Shown here: positions 7,712-15,801 of the stretch, one piece after another
Layout of the letters: every line of letters starts with the position of its first letter
Position numbering within the stretch: position 1 is the stretch's first letter
Assembly: GCA_021771035.1 (NCBI GenBank)
Contig: JAETPU010000023.1
Span: 1 to 38,991 of the forward strand
Direction: 5' to 3'
Source: Marvinbryantia formatexigens
GTDB taxonomy: Bacteria > Bacillota > Clostridia > Oscillospirales > Ruminococcaceae
DNA length: 38,991 nt
Notes under the pieces: model-generated
Told to the model about the DNA's origin: nothing
What the model saw: only the letters and a program-made list of their open reading frames with translations
The model's database searches: none
Made by a program: the position numbers and the translations under genes

Positions 7712-8596
7712 TTGAAACGAAAATGGCTGGTGACACGCTTTTTCCTGTTGGCTTTTGCGGCGACCATTGCCGTGTTTTTGATTCCGTCTGTTGTGATGCT
7801 GCCAAAAAACCAATCAAAACCCGCCGATGCCGGTGCGTCCGGGGTTCCCATCGTCTCGGGATCCGTCGGGAGTTCGGCAGTAGAGGCCGGGGAGGAGGAC
7901 CGGTTTACCCTCCTGTATGTGAGTACGGATGCCGACAGCCTTCCGCTCTCCTTTTCTCTGCTGCGCTTTTGCCCGGATTCTGCGGAAATCCGCCTGGCGA
8001 CTCTGCCCGGGACATGGTTCTATTATGGGGAGGATGGCCCCATCACCCTGAGCGACGCCTACCGGCGGGGCGGGGCTGCCGCCTGTGGCAAGGTGCTTGA
8101 AAATCAGCTTCAGATACCGGTCGACCGTTATTTGACGGCGTCGGCTGAAACGGAATGGGAACTTTTGGAGACTTTGGGAGCGGCCTGGGTAACCCTTCCA
8201 TCCCCGGTCAGCTATTCCTCTGATATGCTCAGCCTGCAGCTGCCGGAGGGGGAACAGCTTCTGGATGCCATGGGGTTCTATGCGGCGTTTCATTCCCAGG
8301 AATCCCCGGTGGCCCAGTCCGAGCTGCTCAAAGCCCTCCTGGAACAAAACAGCAAGGGTTTATTCAGTGACCGGCTTGAGCAGCTCTTTCAGATTGCGGT
8401 AAACCGGGGAACCACCAATCTCAACCGGCTGGATTTTGAGGATCTGTCTCCTGCGCTGGGCAATCTGGATGGCACGTGCACCGTCCGGGTGGTTTCGGCC
8501 CAGTCCATGCAGATCCAGTCCGGGGAGGCCCTGAGTATGAAAAGTATGCAGGAACTCCATGAAAATTTTGCCTTTGCCCAGCGGCAGGCAGGATAA
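7712..8596 (+). CDS. LytR-CpsA-Psr (LCP)-like membrane-anchored protein, divergent
   Basis: A protein of about 294 residues with one N-terminal membrane segment (LVTRFFLLAFAATIAVFLIPSV) and a large external domain. FTLLYVSTDADS, FSLLRFCPDSAEIRLATLPGTWF, LSDAYRRGG and VDRYLTASAETEWELLETLGAAWVTLP follow the order of the LCP domain, which moves glycopolymers onto peptidoglycan. However, the arginines and aspartates that hold the polyprenyl pyrophosphate are not obvious, so it may be a degenerate or regulatory member. TTG 7712 is preferred because AAAGGGGG lies seven bases upstream; ATG 7688 in the same frame has no ribosome site. An extended -10 (TGG-TACAAT, 7572-7577) may be its promoter. Confidence 0.65.
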   Translation: MKRKWLVTRFFLLAFAATIAVFLIPSVVMLPKNQSKPADAGASGVPIVSGSVGSSAVEAGEEDRFTLLYVSTDADSLPLSFSLLRFCPDSAEIRLATLPGTWFYYGEDGPITLSDAYRRGGAAACGKVLENQLQIPVDRYLTASAETEWELLETLGAAWVTLPSPVSYSSDMLSLQLPEGEQLLDAMGFYAAFHSQESPVAQSELLKALLEQNSKGLFSDRLEQLFQIAVNRGTTNLNRLDFEDLSPALGNLDGTCTVRVVSAQSMQIQSGEALSMKSMQELHENFAFAQRQAG

Positions 8597-8891
8597 TTTT
8601 CCTCTGAGCCTCATAGGGTTACTATAGGATAAGAACTGGAACCGGATCTTCTGGGATGGACGCAATCCTCCGTAAACGGGATTGGAAATTACTCAACGTA
8701 ATTTGTGTTCGAATTATTCTATATAGTAAATCAAGAAGTCCGCAGGAAAGGGCAAAACAGGCTGTTTTAATCTGTACCCTTTCATGCCGGGCGATGCCGG
8801 GGAAATTTGCCTTACGGCTGGGGGCCTCATAACAGGGTCCGGTACGGCGGGATTTCCCCGGTACATTTTCCAAGAAAGAGGGCTCGTGGGA

Positions 8892-10067
8892 ATGGGGATT
8901 TTTCACATTGTAGGCAGGCGGATTGCGGGGATTGGAATCGGGGTGCTGTCGCTTGCCGCGGCGGTTTTACTGCTGTGGATGTCTCCCAGTGTGGCCAAAG
9001 GGGTGCTCCAGGGGCTGGGGTTGTGCGCCCAGTCCATCATTCCGTCCCTGTTTGTCTTCATGATCCTGGCGGTATTCCTGAGCCGCTGTGCAGCGGGAAA
9101 GGTATTGTCCATCCTGTTCTATCCTGTAACCAGATGGGTGTTCCGGCTGGATCCCCGGCTGGGCAGTGTGGTGGCTATGAGCTTTGTGGGCGGGTACCCG
9201 GTGGGGGCCAGCCTGATTTCGGATTTGGTGCGCCGGGGAGAGGTATCGGAGAATTCCGCTGCCATAATGATGTGCTTTTGCTGCAATGCCGGCCCTGCCT
9301 TTGTGATTACAGCGGTGGGCGTGCAGTTTTTCGGCAGCGCAAAATTCGGGCTTGTTCTGCTGGTTTCCCATATGCTGGCGTCCCTGCTGATGGGATGGGT
9401 TCTCAGTTTTCGCCAGCCGAAGCCAAAGGCTTCCAGGAGAGGGAAAGAGGAACCCTCCCTGGGTTACTCCCAGGCCTTTGTGGAGGCAGTGGCCTCTGCC
9501 AGCAGTTCCATTTTGATGATCTGCGCCTATGTGGTTTTGTTTTCCGCTGTTCTGGCGCTGCTGAGTGACAGTGGGATCCTTCCGGGGGCCGCCGCGGCCC
9601 TGAGTATGGCCACCGGGCTGGAGGAATCCTTTTTCACCAGTGTGTTGGGCGGCCTTTTGGAGGTGACAACCGGATGCGCCGCGCTGGTACAGGCAAAGGT
9701 GGGCTCCCCATTGGTACTGGCTTCCTTTTTTCTGTCCTTCTCTGGAATCTCCATCCATATGCAGATCCGCCACTGCTTTCGGGGGCTTCGGGTATCGCTG
9801 CGGCCGTTTTTTATCTCCCGGTTGGCGGGCGCGCTGCTCAGCGCTGGGATAACCTGGGGGCTATTGCAGCTGTTCCCTCAGGCCGTGGACGCGGGGCTCT
9901 ATTACTATTATCCGCCCACGCCTGGAATGAATGTGCGTTCCTATTGCGCCATGGCGTGCCTGGTTATTTTGTGCAGCCTGTTTTTAATGAGTATCTCAGC
10001 GGGTATCTGCGCCATATCCTCCAAGCTGGAGAAGCGCCGGGGGGAGAAAAACCGCAGCGCAGCTTAA
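8892..10067 (+). CDS. ylbJ: Sporulation integral membrane protein YlbJ-like (nucleoside recognition/Gate domain)
   Basis: A polytopic membrane protein of about 391 residues. Conserved parts are SIIPSLFVFMILAVFLSR, the VAMSFVGGYPVGA stretch with ISDLVRRGEVS, the MMCFCCNAGPAF motif, and a C-terminal repeat of the same fold (LLEVTTGCAAL, SFSGISIHMQI). This is the YlbJ/SpoVV type, needed in B. subtilis for spore cortex formation and dipicolinate movement into the forespore. ATG 8892 is chosen because upstream codons back to 8784 are not membrane-like and lack family resemblance; AGAGG lies about ten bases upstream. It sits beside the LCP-like gene, and spoIIE lies elsewhere in the window, consistent with a spore former. 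Confidence 0.85.
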   Translation: MGIFHIVGRRIAGIGIGVLSLAAAVLLLWMSPSVAKGVLQGLGLCAQSIIPSLFVFMILAVFLSRCAAGKVLSILFYPVTRWVFRLDPRLGSVVAMSFVGGYPVGASLISDLVRRGEVSENSAAIMMCFCCNAGPAFVITAVGVQFFGSAKFGLVLLVSHMLASLLMGWVLSFRQPKPKASRRGKEEPSLGYSQAFVEAVASASSSILMICAYVVLFSAVLALLSDSGILPGAAAALSMATGLEESFFTSVLGGLLEVTTGCAALVQAKVGSPLVLASFFLSFSGISIHMQIRHCFRGLRVSLRPFFISRLAGALLSAGITWGLLQLFPQAVDAGLYYYYPPTPGMNVRSYCAMACLVILCSLFLMSISAGICAISSKLEKRRGEKNRSAA

Positions 10068-10100
10068 CAGGGGCGGTTCCTGGTGTTTTTCTCTCAAGTA

Positions 10101-10109
10101 TGCTATAAT
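10101..10109 (+). promoter_or_regulatory. Extended -10 promoter element
   Basis: TGC-TATAAT at 10101-10109, a consensus extended -10 without a clear -35, about 85 bases before the small four-cysteine protein. Confidence 0.5.
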
Positions 10110-10192
10110 CTTCACAAAATATGAGATGGCCGGAAGAACGCATTCCGGTGCCGTCTAAAAAACCTGAAGACTGCAGGATGGGGGAATACATA

Positions 10193-10423
10193 ATGGCGCT
10201 TATGGGGAAAAAACACCGCCTGTTTGGGGAGAGCGTAGAACCGGCCTGTGAATACTGTGAATTGGGCTCCCCCAACAGTGAGGGGAATATGATCCTGTGC
10301 CCGCACAAGGGGATTGTGGCCCCCTATTTCCGTTGCAGGCGCTTTCAGTATGCACCCTTGAAGCGGGTTCCGCGCCGGCGCCGGCGCCTGCCGCGGTTTA
10401 ACCCGGAGGACTTTGAGATTTAA
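10193..10423 (+). CDS. Small four-cysteine protein, putative zinc-binding; conserved clostridial hypothetical
   Basis: 76 residues. Cysteines at 19 and 22 (PACEYCELG), 36 (MILCPHKG) and 48 (YFRCRRF) could bind one metal ion. The C-terminal half is strongly basic (KRVPRRRRRLPRF) and ends FNPEDFEI. This pattern, PACEYCE...LC...KG-V-APY-CR-F-YDPLKR-P, is familiar from small uncharacterised proteins of Clostridia; no function is known. The ATG at 10193 has GGGGG eight bases upstream; ATGs at 10121 and 10178 are weaker. It stands alone between ylbJ and a repeat block. Confidence 0.75.
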   Translation: MALMGKKHRLFGESVEPACEYCELGSPNSEGNMILCPHKGIVAPYFRCRRFQYAPLKRVPRRRRRLPRFNPEDFEI

Positions 10424-10429
10424 GGGGCT

Positions 10430-11630
10430 TAGCGCATCCCGGCGTCCCTTAGAAGTTTCGGAGCAAGCCAAAACTTCCGTAGATATAAACAAATCTTCAG
10501 ACGTGCTTTGTAGTCTTTGCGCACTTTTCTGCTAGTAGTAACTACGGAGAATTGAAACTCGTTTCAATTCTCATAAGGGAAGCTGTATTACTAGGCCAAG
10601 AATAAACTACCCGCATCCCGGCGGCAGGGCGTTGGGAAGGAAATTGGACGATAATTTGCATGGGTGCAATCACCCTATTTATATAAAATTCAGAACAACG
10701 ATACTCTTCATTTTTCTAAATAGTGCAGTTCTACTTCCCATATGGAACATCACCCAATTCCCCACCCAAACCGCTGTGCCGCGGGGCACCGGGATGCGCT
10801 TGGCTTTGTTTTCGTCTTAGTCCCTCAGCATCCCATTGAAGTTTTGGACAAGCCAAAACTTCCGCAGTTAATCCCCAATTGTGGCCTGCCGAACAGAAAG
10901 TAGGCAAAGATTCGCCCAAGAGGAGTTCCCCCTCTTGGGTATCTCCCCCTTTGGGGCGTTTTTTTGCACTCAAGTAGTCGAGGCTAGAAGAAAGTTGAGA
11001 ATCGCAAGTTCTCTCAACTTTCAGGCCCATACTTGGGCCGATGCCGCTGATGCCAATTTAGTATTTATTGCCGTTTATATAGGTACTATCGTAACCCGGG
11101 GGTTCATCGGAGGTGCGCCCAGTCTATTGAACGCTTAGTTGTTCAGCACCTCCGTGAAGTTTCGGGTCAAGCCCAAAACTTCCGTAGTCATTTTAAGTGC
11201 TGTCTACCAAGTTACTACCGTACCGGCGGGGTAAAATCAAAGCTAGGGGCAAGGCCCCTTGCTTTGTAGTCTTTGCGCACTTTTCTGCTACCAGAAAGTG
11301 CGGCCTCCGGCAGGATTTTGGGAAGGAAATTGGACGACAATGTACATGGGTGAAAATGCCTTTCTATTCTATTTTCGGAGACTAAGAAAACCCATTGTTA
11401 CAAAAACAGTAGTTTTACCACCCAGAAAGATTATCATCCAATTTCCTGCCCCGAGCCCTGCCGGGCGGCCCTACGTTTCCCTCGACCGAACAAAGCTCGC
11501 TCAGAAAGAAAGTAGGCAAAGATTCGCCCAAGAGGAGCCCCCCTCTTTGGGAACTCCCTCTTGGGGCAGTTATTGGCACTCAATGAGAGAAGGCAGGAAG
11601 AAACAGGCAACCCGGAAGTCCCTGCCTTTT
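10430..11630. repeat. Mosaic hairpin-rich intergenic repeat, block B (about 1.2 kb)
   Basis: No gene seen over 1.2 kb. Modules in order: GAAGTTT-type hairpin (10452-10477); GAGAATTGAAAC hairpin (10547-10572); an inverted repeat with arms at about 10631-10668 and 10732-10769 around an AT-rich core; hairpin 10838-10862; the CAGAAAGTAGGCAAAG/AAGAGG terminator-like segment (about 10885-10975); a long AAGTTGAGA stem and GGCCCATACTTGGGCC (11024-11039); GGAGGTGC/GCACCTCC (11109-11153); hairpin 11156-11182; a second inverted repeat (arms about 11318-11352 and 11412-11450); and a second CAGAAAGTAGGCAAAG segment (about 11500-11583). Most modules recur in block D. Confidence 0.9.
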
Positions 11631-11635
11631 TTGCC

Positions 11636-12397
11636 CTATCCGCGTGTTTCCTTACGGGAAAAGGTGGCGAAATACTGAGGGATGTTCCTGTCGTGGAGGT
11701 TTCCGGTGCGGTCGGAGTCCTCATAGAGATCCAGAAAGGTAAAGCCCGCTTTGAGCTGTCCGCCGATTTGCTCCTCAAGCCCATGGGAAAACTGAAAGCC
11801 GCTTCCATCGGCCTGACACATCCGCCGGTGCTCCGGGTTGGTGAGCGGGTCAAAGGGCAGCGAGCAGATTACCCGCTCCCCCTCGTCGTCCAGGATAAAG
11901 TTAATCCCATTGTCCAGCCCGGAAAGCAGGGACCCGCCGCGCTTGAGCACCCGGAAGCATTCCCTCCAGATAGGCAGCACATCCCGGACATATACGTTGG
12001 AAACCGGGTGTACAATCAAATCAAAGCTGCTGTCGGCAAACGGCAGAGGCTGGGACATATCCGCCTGAACCAGCTGAATTTCGTAGCCCTCGCGCTGGGC
12101 TACTATCCGCTCCCGCATCAGCTGCTCGTCGGAAAAGTCCAGTACGGTCACTTGTGCCCCCAGTGCCGTGAGAAGCGGGCCCTGCTGTCCTCCGCCGGAG
12201 GCCAATGCCAACACGGTTTTCCCCGTGAGCTCCCCCAGCCACTGGCGGGGAATCGGCTTGGTGGGTGTTAAAAAGAGCTGGCAGTCCCCCTGTTTTGCCT
12301 GCACAAACTCCTCGTGGCTCACGGGGACGGACCACTCCCAACCATCCCGGCACCAGCGGTCAATGGTTTCTTTGTTCTCCTGAATATATTCATTCAT
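11636..12397 (-). CDS. Class I SAM-dependent methyltransferase
   Basis: A 253-residue soluble protein with a Methyltransf_11-type core. Motif I is VLALASGGGQQ (residues 62-72), with a second glycine-rich turn and VTVLDFS as the acidic end of strand 2. Later blocks are IQLVQADMSQPLPFADSSFDLIVHPVS (motifs around strand 4) and ECFRVLKRGGSLLSG (post-motif). Substrate is unknown; the N-terminal YIQENKETIDRWCRDGWEW is common in uncharacterised family members of Firmicutes. It stands alone on the minus strand and its 3' end abuts repeat block B. Confidence 0.9.
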   Translation of the reverse strand: MNEYIQENKETIDRWCRDGWEWSVPVSHEEFVQAKQGDCQLFLTPTKPIPRQWLGELTGKTVLALASGGGQQGPLLTALGAQVTVLDFSDEQLMRERIVAQREGYEIQLVQADMSQPLPFADSSFDLIVHPVSNVYVRDVLPIWRECFRVLKRGGSLLSGLDNGINFILDDEGERVICSLPFDPLTNPEHRRMCQADGSGFQFSHGLEEQIGGQLKAGFTFLDLYEDSDRTGNLHDRNIPQYFATFSRKETRG

Positions 12398-12805
12398 GTT
12401 GTGATGCTCCTTTTATATGGCTTTTCTCAAAGTCTACGGGATTTTGGAACGCTTGTCAAACCGCAAGGGACCCATGAATACAGGCCATCGATGGCGAAAG
12501 CCTGTTGGAAGGCGCCAAATGAACCACAAAAAGGCCCAGGGAAGCAAGCTGAACGCTTCCCGGGCCTTTTGCTGCTGTTTTAGGGCTGTATTGGAACTGC
12601 AAAAGAAGTTCTTCAAAACTGTTATGCCTCCGGCACTCAGTGAGGCGCCGCTGGGAAAACACTCGTTGCAAATGACAGCCGTACAATCAAGGCGTCTTGG
12701 CTGGAGACCCCACAGGCGAAATCCTGCCGCCCCTTGGAGGCACTATCTGGCAGCCGAACGGGTTTTGATTGAGCCCGCCCGCCGGTGGCCGTCGTTGGTT
12801 GAGGC
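12398..12805. other. Intergenic stretch between methyltransferase and URO-D-like gene
   Basis: Contains the terminator at 12528-12570. The remainder (about 12571-12805 and 12398-12527) shows no open frame with a ribosome site and no repeat shared with the rest of the window. Confidence 0.5.
12528..12570. terminator. Bidirectional intrinsic terminator
   Basis: AAAAGGCCC-GGGAAGC pairs with GCTTCCCGGGCCTTTT around a nine-base loop. On the minus strand it ends the URO-D-like gene's transcript; A and T runs flank both sides. Confidence 0.8.
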
Positions 12806-13852
12806 TCAGTCGTAGAAAAACATATAGCGTTCCATGGCGTCCATGAGCGCCTTTATATTTTCCAGGGGCACCCCCGGATACAGCCCATAGGTCATACTCA
12901 GCCCTCCCTGGGGAGTGGAGAGGGTTTCAATCTCTGTGCGGATGAGCTGATCGATTTGTTCCGGGGTTCCCTGGGCGGTGATCCGCTGCCGGTCGATATC
13001 CAAATCCACGCAGATTTTCCCCTTGAAGGTCTTGGCAATCCAGTCCACACCGTTTACCAAATCCTGAAGATTGATCACCTGGACGCCGCTGCCGATTAAG
13101 TCATCGCACAATAGGCGGATATCCCCATCGGAATGCATATGGATGCCGATTCCCGCGTCCATTGCGGGCTTCATCAGCCGCTTGTAACTGGGAAGGATGT
13201 ATTTCCGGAAAAATTCCGGGGAGATCATGGGCCCGGTCTGGCAGCCCAGATCCTCGGGATACCCCATCAGATCCACACCCAGGCTCACATAGCGCCGGAT
13301 AATGGAGAGGTTGAACTGCTCCACCAGATCCATGAGCTCCCACAGGCGCTCCTCCTCGTCCTCCATATCGTACATCAGGTTTTCATAGCCCCGGATATCG
13401 CACAGCTGCAAAAAGGTGTGCCCATGGCGCAGCCCGCCCCGGGCAAAGCCGAAGTCCCTCTTTTGTGCCTGAATATTCTGGGCCTCCCGATTCCAGTTTA
13501 CTGGGCCGATCCCCATACACACCTGGGGATCCGGCGCCTGGTAGGTGTGAAAATCCTCCCAGTCCTCGAGCGGATGCCCAATCACAGTCCCCGTAATCCC
13601 GTCCAGGGTGGTCTGCCAGACACAGCCGAAGTCATCCGTATAGGGCGCATCCGCCCGGGCAACCTGCGGAATTGGCGGATGATAGGGAAGCGGGGGCGCA
13701 GTAAAATTGGGGAACAGGTGGGGATGGCTCTGCATCAGCTCCAGAAGTTCCTGCTGGGGATAGGTGCTCCAGCAGGCGGGGTTGATGACAAAGTCCATAG
13801 GGATATAATCCGGGTGCTCAAACCGGATGGCCCGCAGCAGATTGGAATTCAT
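12806..13852 (-). CDS. Uroporphyrinogen decarboxylase (URO-D)-fold protein
   Basis: A protein of about 348 residues with a URO-D/methyltransferase TIM barrel: RAIRFEHPDYIPMDF at the N-terminus, DLMGYPEDLGCQTGPMISPEFFRKYILPSYKRL in the middle, then GIHMHSDGDIRLLCDDLIGSGVQVINLQD and CVDLDIDRQRITAQGTPEQIDQLI. In anaerobes most such stand-alone proteins are corrinoid-dependent methyltransferases or heme-unrelated enzymes, not HemE. No corrinoid protein or heme gene is adjacent, so the substrate is unknown. ATG 13852 is chosen for AAAGGAG nine bases upstream; an in-frame ATG at 13894 lacks one. Confidence 0.85.
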   Translation of the reverse strand: MNSNLLRAIRFEHPDYIPMDFVINPACWSTYPQQELLELMQSHPHLFPNFTAPPLPYHPPIPQVARADAPYTDDFGCVWQTTLDGITGTVIGHPLEDWEDFHTYQAPDPQVCMGIGPVNWNREAQNIQAQKRDFGFARGGLRHGHTFLQLCDIRGYENLMYDMEDEEERLWELMDLVEQFNLSIIRRYVSLGVDLMGYPEDLGCQTGPMISPEFFRKYILPSYKRLMKPAMDAGIGIHMHSDGDIRLLCDDLIGSGVQVINLQDLVNGVDWIAKTFKGKICVDLDIDRQRITAQGTPEQIDQLIRTEIETLSTPQGGLSMTYGLYPGVPLENIKALMDAMERYMFFYD

Positions 13853-14446
13853 GACCTCACACTCCTTTACCAATTTGAATTTTGCGGTAATCACGAAAAT
13901 CGTTTTACCTGTTTGAAGAGGGCCGGACGCCCTGCGCCTTTAGGCCTTCTTCCGGAAAATGACACGGCGCGGTATTTTTGATACCCATAAAAAGTCCCCT
14001 TTGCTTTTCTCTGTCAATGGAATCCGGTCTTTCGCCACCCGGCGAGTGACGGGCTGGACCGGGCACGCACCGCCCTGTACAGGCCTCAGCGGGAGCGCAG
14101 GGAAAAGTCCATACAGCCGAAGGGGCGCTTTTGAAGGCGATTCCGCATATCTTCTGCAGATAGCGGAAGGAGAACTTCCATTCCTGTGCGGCTGAGGGGG
14201 AACTCTGCGCCCTCCCCATGTACTGGAAGGTTTGTGCGTTCTCCGGCGGGCCCCGCAACGTGTGTTTGCCTGTGGGCGCACAGAACAGAAGGGTGCCTGG
14301 GGACAAGCAAGGGTTTCGCCGTGGTGGCTCTGGCATTATAGTAGCACAAATCGGCACCCGGTTGCGTGGACAATCGTTTCATGATACGATTAGATCCACA
14401 ATTTTCGTGCATTGTGTGAAGATTGTGGGGAGCGCCTGCCGGTTAA
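13853..14446. other. Intergenic stretch upstream of the AraC-type regulator
   Basis: About 600 bases without a supported gene, between divergent genes. Nothing is recognised in 13900-14330. From 14372 on there are two inverted repeats that could be operators (listed separately), then a copy of the 7.3-kb hairpin repeat. Confidence 0.5.
14372..14427. promoter_or_regulatory. Near-perfect 20-bp palindrome and second inverted repeat (candidate operators)
   Basis: AATCGTTTCATGATACGATT (14372-14391) is symmetric at 18 of 20 positions. A further inverted repeat follows, CACAAT/ATTGTG (about 14397-14416), with an overlapping alternative CCACAAT...ATTGTGG. Both lie about 230-280 bases upstream of the AraC-family gene. 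The binding protein is unknown. Confidence 0.45.
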
Positions 14447-14620
14447 ATGATCACCGGCATTCAGCCGGGGCTCAACCGCAAAAATTCCGGCTGGTTTTGA
14501 AATTATGGTACAATATTCGCGCGGAACGCGAAGATACAATCATCTAAAGATGATATGGAAGTTTCCCTCACCGGCCCGAAGGTACGGCCGGTGTCTGGCA
14601 GGTACAAACCGTGAAACAGT
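14447..14620 (+). repeat. Hairpin repeat unit with promoter-like start, plus-strand copy
   Basis: Matches the minus-strand sequence at about 7296-7470: ACCGGCATTCAGC, then GGCTGGTTTTGAAATTATGG followed by TACAAT, TTCGCG/CGCGAA, ATCATC/GATGAT, and a GTTTC...ACCGGCC/GGCCGGT...GAAAC stem. It ends about 35 bases before the AraC start, so a transcript begun at its TACAAT would carry these hairpins as leader. Confidence 0.8.
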
Positions 14621-14653
14621 TGGTATTTATATAAAAGGACGGGAGGAGTTGCT

Positions 14654-15505
14654 ATGGGACGGGTGCTCTATTATCCCGAGCAGCTGGGGATCTGCGGGGT
14701 GCGGGAACTGGTGGAGGTCTGCTTTGACGCCGCCGTGGAACCGCTACCCTTGCACAGCCATCCGGACGCCATGGAGCTGTGCTTTTTGGCGGGCGGAAGC
14801 CAGGCATATGCGGTGGGGGACGCACGCTTTCCTCTGCGCGGCGGGCAGATGTTTTTGACCTATCCCAATGAGCTGCATCAAGGGGCAACTCCCTTTCAGG
14901 AACGATGCCGGCTGTACTATCTGATTGTGGATACCGTCAATTGCCGGGAGAAATTTCTGGGCTTTCCAAACGGGGACTGCGCTGTGCTGGCACAGTCCCT
15001 GCAGGAGATAGAACAGCGGGTCTTTTTTGCCGGGGAACGCACCCGGGAGCTCTTTGAAGCCTGTTTTTCCTTTGCCGGTCAGCTGGCGCAGGCCCCCGAG
15101 GATCCCCTCCTGCGTTCCAGCCTGCGCTGCGGGCTTTTCTTTCTGCTGCGGGAAATTCTGGAATGCAGCAGGCAGGGGGTGCCGGTCTATTCCCCGCAAA
15201 TCCAGGCAGTTCTTGAGTATTTCTCTGAGCACCTGGAGGAGCGGCTTCTTCTGTGTGACGCCGCCCAGGCGGCCCAGATGAGCCTGGAGCAGCTCAAACG
15301 CCGGTTCCGCCGGGAGGTGGGAATCGCCCCGGGGGATTATCTGCTGCGCCAAAAGGTGCAGCGGGCCGGGGAGCTCATCCGTTCGGGCTGTTCCATCACC
15401 GATGCGGCGTTTCAGCTGGGGTTTTCCTCCAGCCAGCACTTTGCCCGGGTATTTAAAAAGTACTTTGGCTTTGCGCCGTCCCAGCTGCGGATAAGGGGGC
15501 TTTGA
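14654..15505 (+). CDS. AraC-family transcriptional regulator
   Basis: A 283-residue regulator. The N-terminal half is a cupin-like effector domain (PLPLHSHPDAMELCFLAGGSQAY, RGGQMFLTYPNELHQG). The C-terminal ~100 residues carry the double helix-turn-helix: AAQAAQMSLEQLKRRFRREVG, then the signature ITDAAFQLGFSSSQHFARVFKKYFGFAPSQLR. Typically such proteins sense a small molecule and activate neighbouring genes; the MATE exporter and sulfatase downstream are the likely targets. GGGAGGAG lies upstream of the ATG. The transcript probably ends at the hairpin near 15593-15646. Confidence 0.92.
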   Translation: MGRVLYYPEQLGICGVRELVEVCFDAAVEPLPLHSHPDAMELCFLAGGSQAYAVGDARFPLRGGQMFLTYPNELHQGATPFQERCRLYYLIVDTVNCREKFLGFPNGDCAVLAQSLQEIEQRVFFAGERTRELFEACFSFAGQLAQAPEDPLLRSSLRCGLFFLLREILECSRQGVPVYSPQIQAVLEYFSEHLEERLLLCDAAQAAQMSLEQLKRRFRREVGIAPGDYLLRQKVQRAGELIRSGCSITDAAFQLGFSSSQHFARVFKKYFGFAPSQLRIRGL

Positions 15506-15516
15506 GGGCAAAAACC

Positions 15517-15545
15517 TTGACAATCACCCCCCTCCATGCTACCAT
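15517..15545 (+). promoter_or_regulatory. Promoter between the AraC gene and the MATE exporter
   Basis: TTGACA (15517-15522), 17 bases, TACCAT (15540-15545), starting 12 bases after the AraC stop codon. Confidence 0.55.
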
Positions 15546-15549
15546 AATA

Positions 15550-15646
15550 AATATCGGAGGGTAGATAGCCGGTAAGGATACGACTCGGTTATATGCTGGA
15601 TAAGATGCCATGGGGGCTGCCCCTTGGTTTTTATCCGGCATTTTTT
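15550..15646 (+). ncRNA. Candidate attenuator/leader RNA ending in an intrinsic terminator
   Basis: Downstream of the TTGACA promoter, ATAGCCG (15565-15571) pairs fully (one G-U) with CGGTTAT (15586-15592) around a 14-base loop. Directly after comes a terminator: ATGCTGGATAA (15593-15603) with TTATCCGGCAT (15631-15641), an inner GGGGC/GCCCC stem, then a T run. The terminator alone could end the araC-type transcript. Its position 155 bases before the MATE start and about 50 bases after a promoter also fits a riboswitch or attenuator. No known riboswitch class was recognised. Confidence 0.4.
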
Positions 15647-15801
15647 GTTGCTCTTTTTTGGGCGGGGATACCGTGGCAGGCAGCAGCTGCGGATGTGCAG
15701 GCCAGTACCATACTGGCAGTGCCGCGCCGGGTGTTTTGTGTTTCTGATACGGGGAATATGCTCTCGTTGTGGAATTTCTGACAGATTGGAGAGACTCATT
15801 G

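Noticed and set aside
10430-11630. Possible CRISPR array in the repeat block
   Set aside because: Repeats are palindromic modules of different kinds without regular spacers or cas genes.
11561-12271. 236-codon plus-strand frame opposite the methyltransferase
   Set aside because: Antisense shadow; the minus-strand frame has the SAM-binding motif.
13900-14330. Structured RNA such as RNase P, 6S or SRP RNA
   Set aside because: The stretch AGGGAAAAGTCC near 14100 recalls RNase P, but the other conserved RNase P segments are absent.
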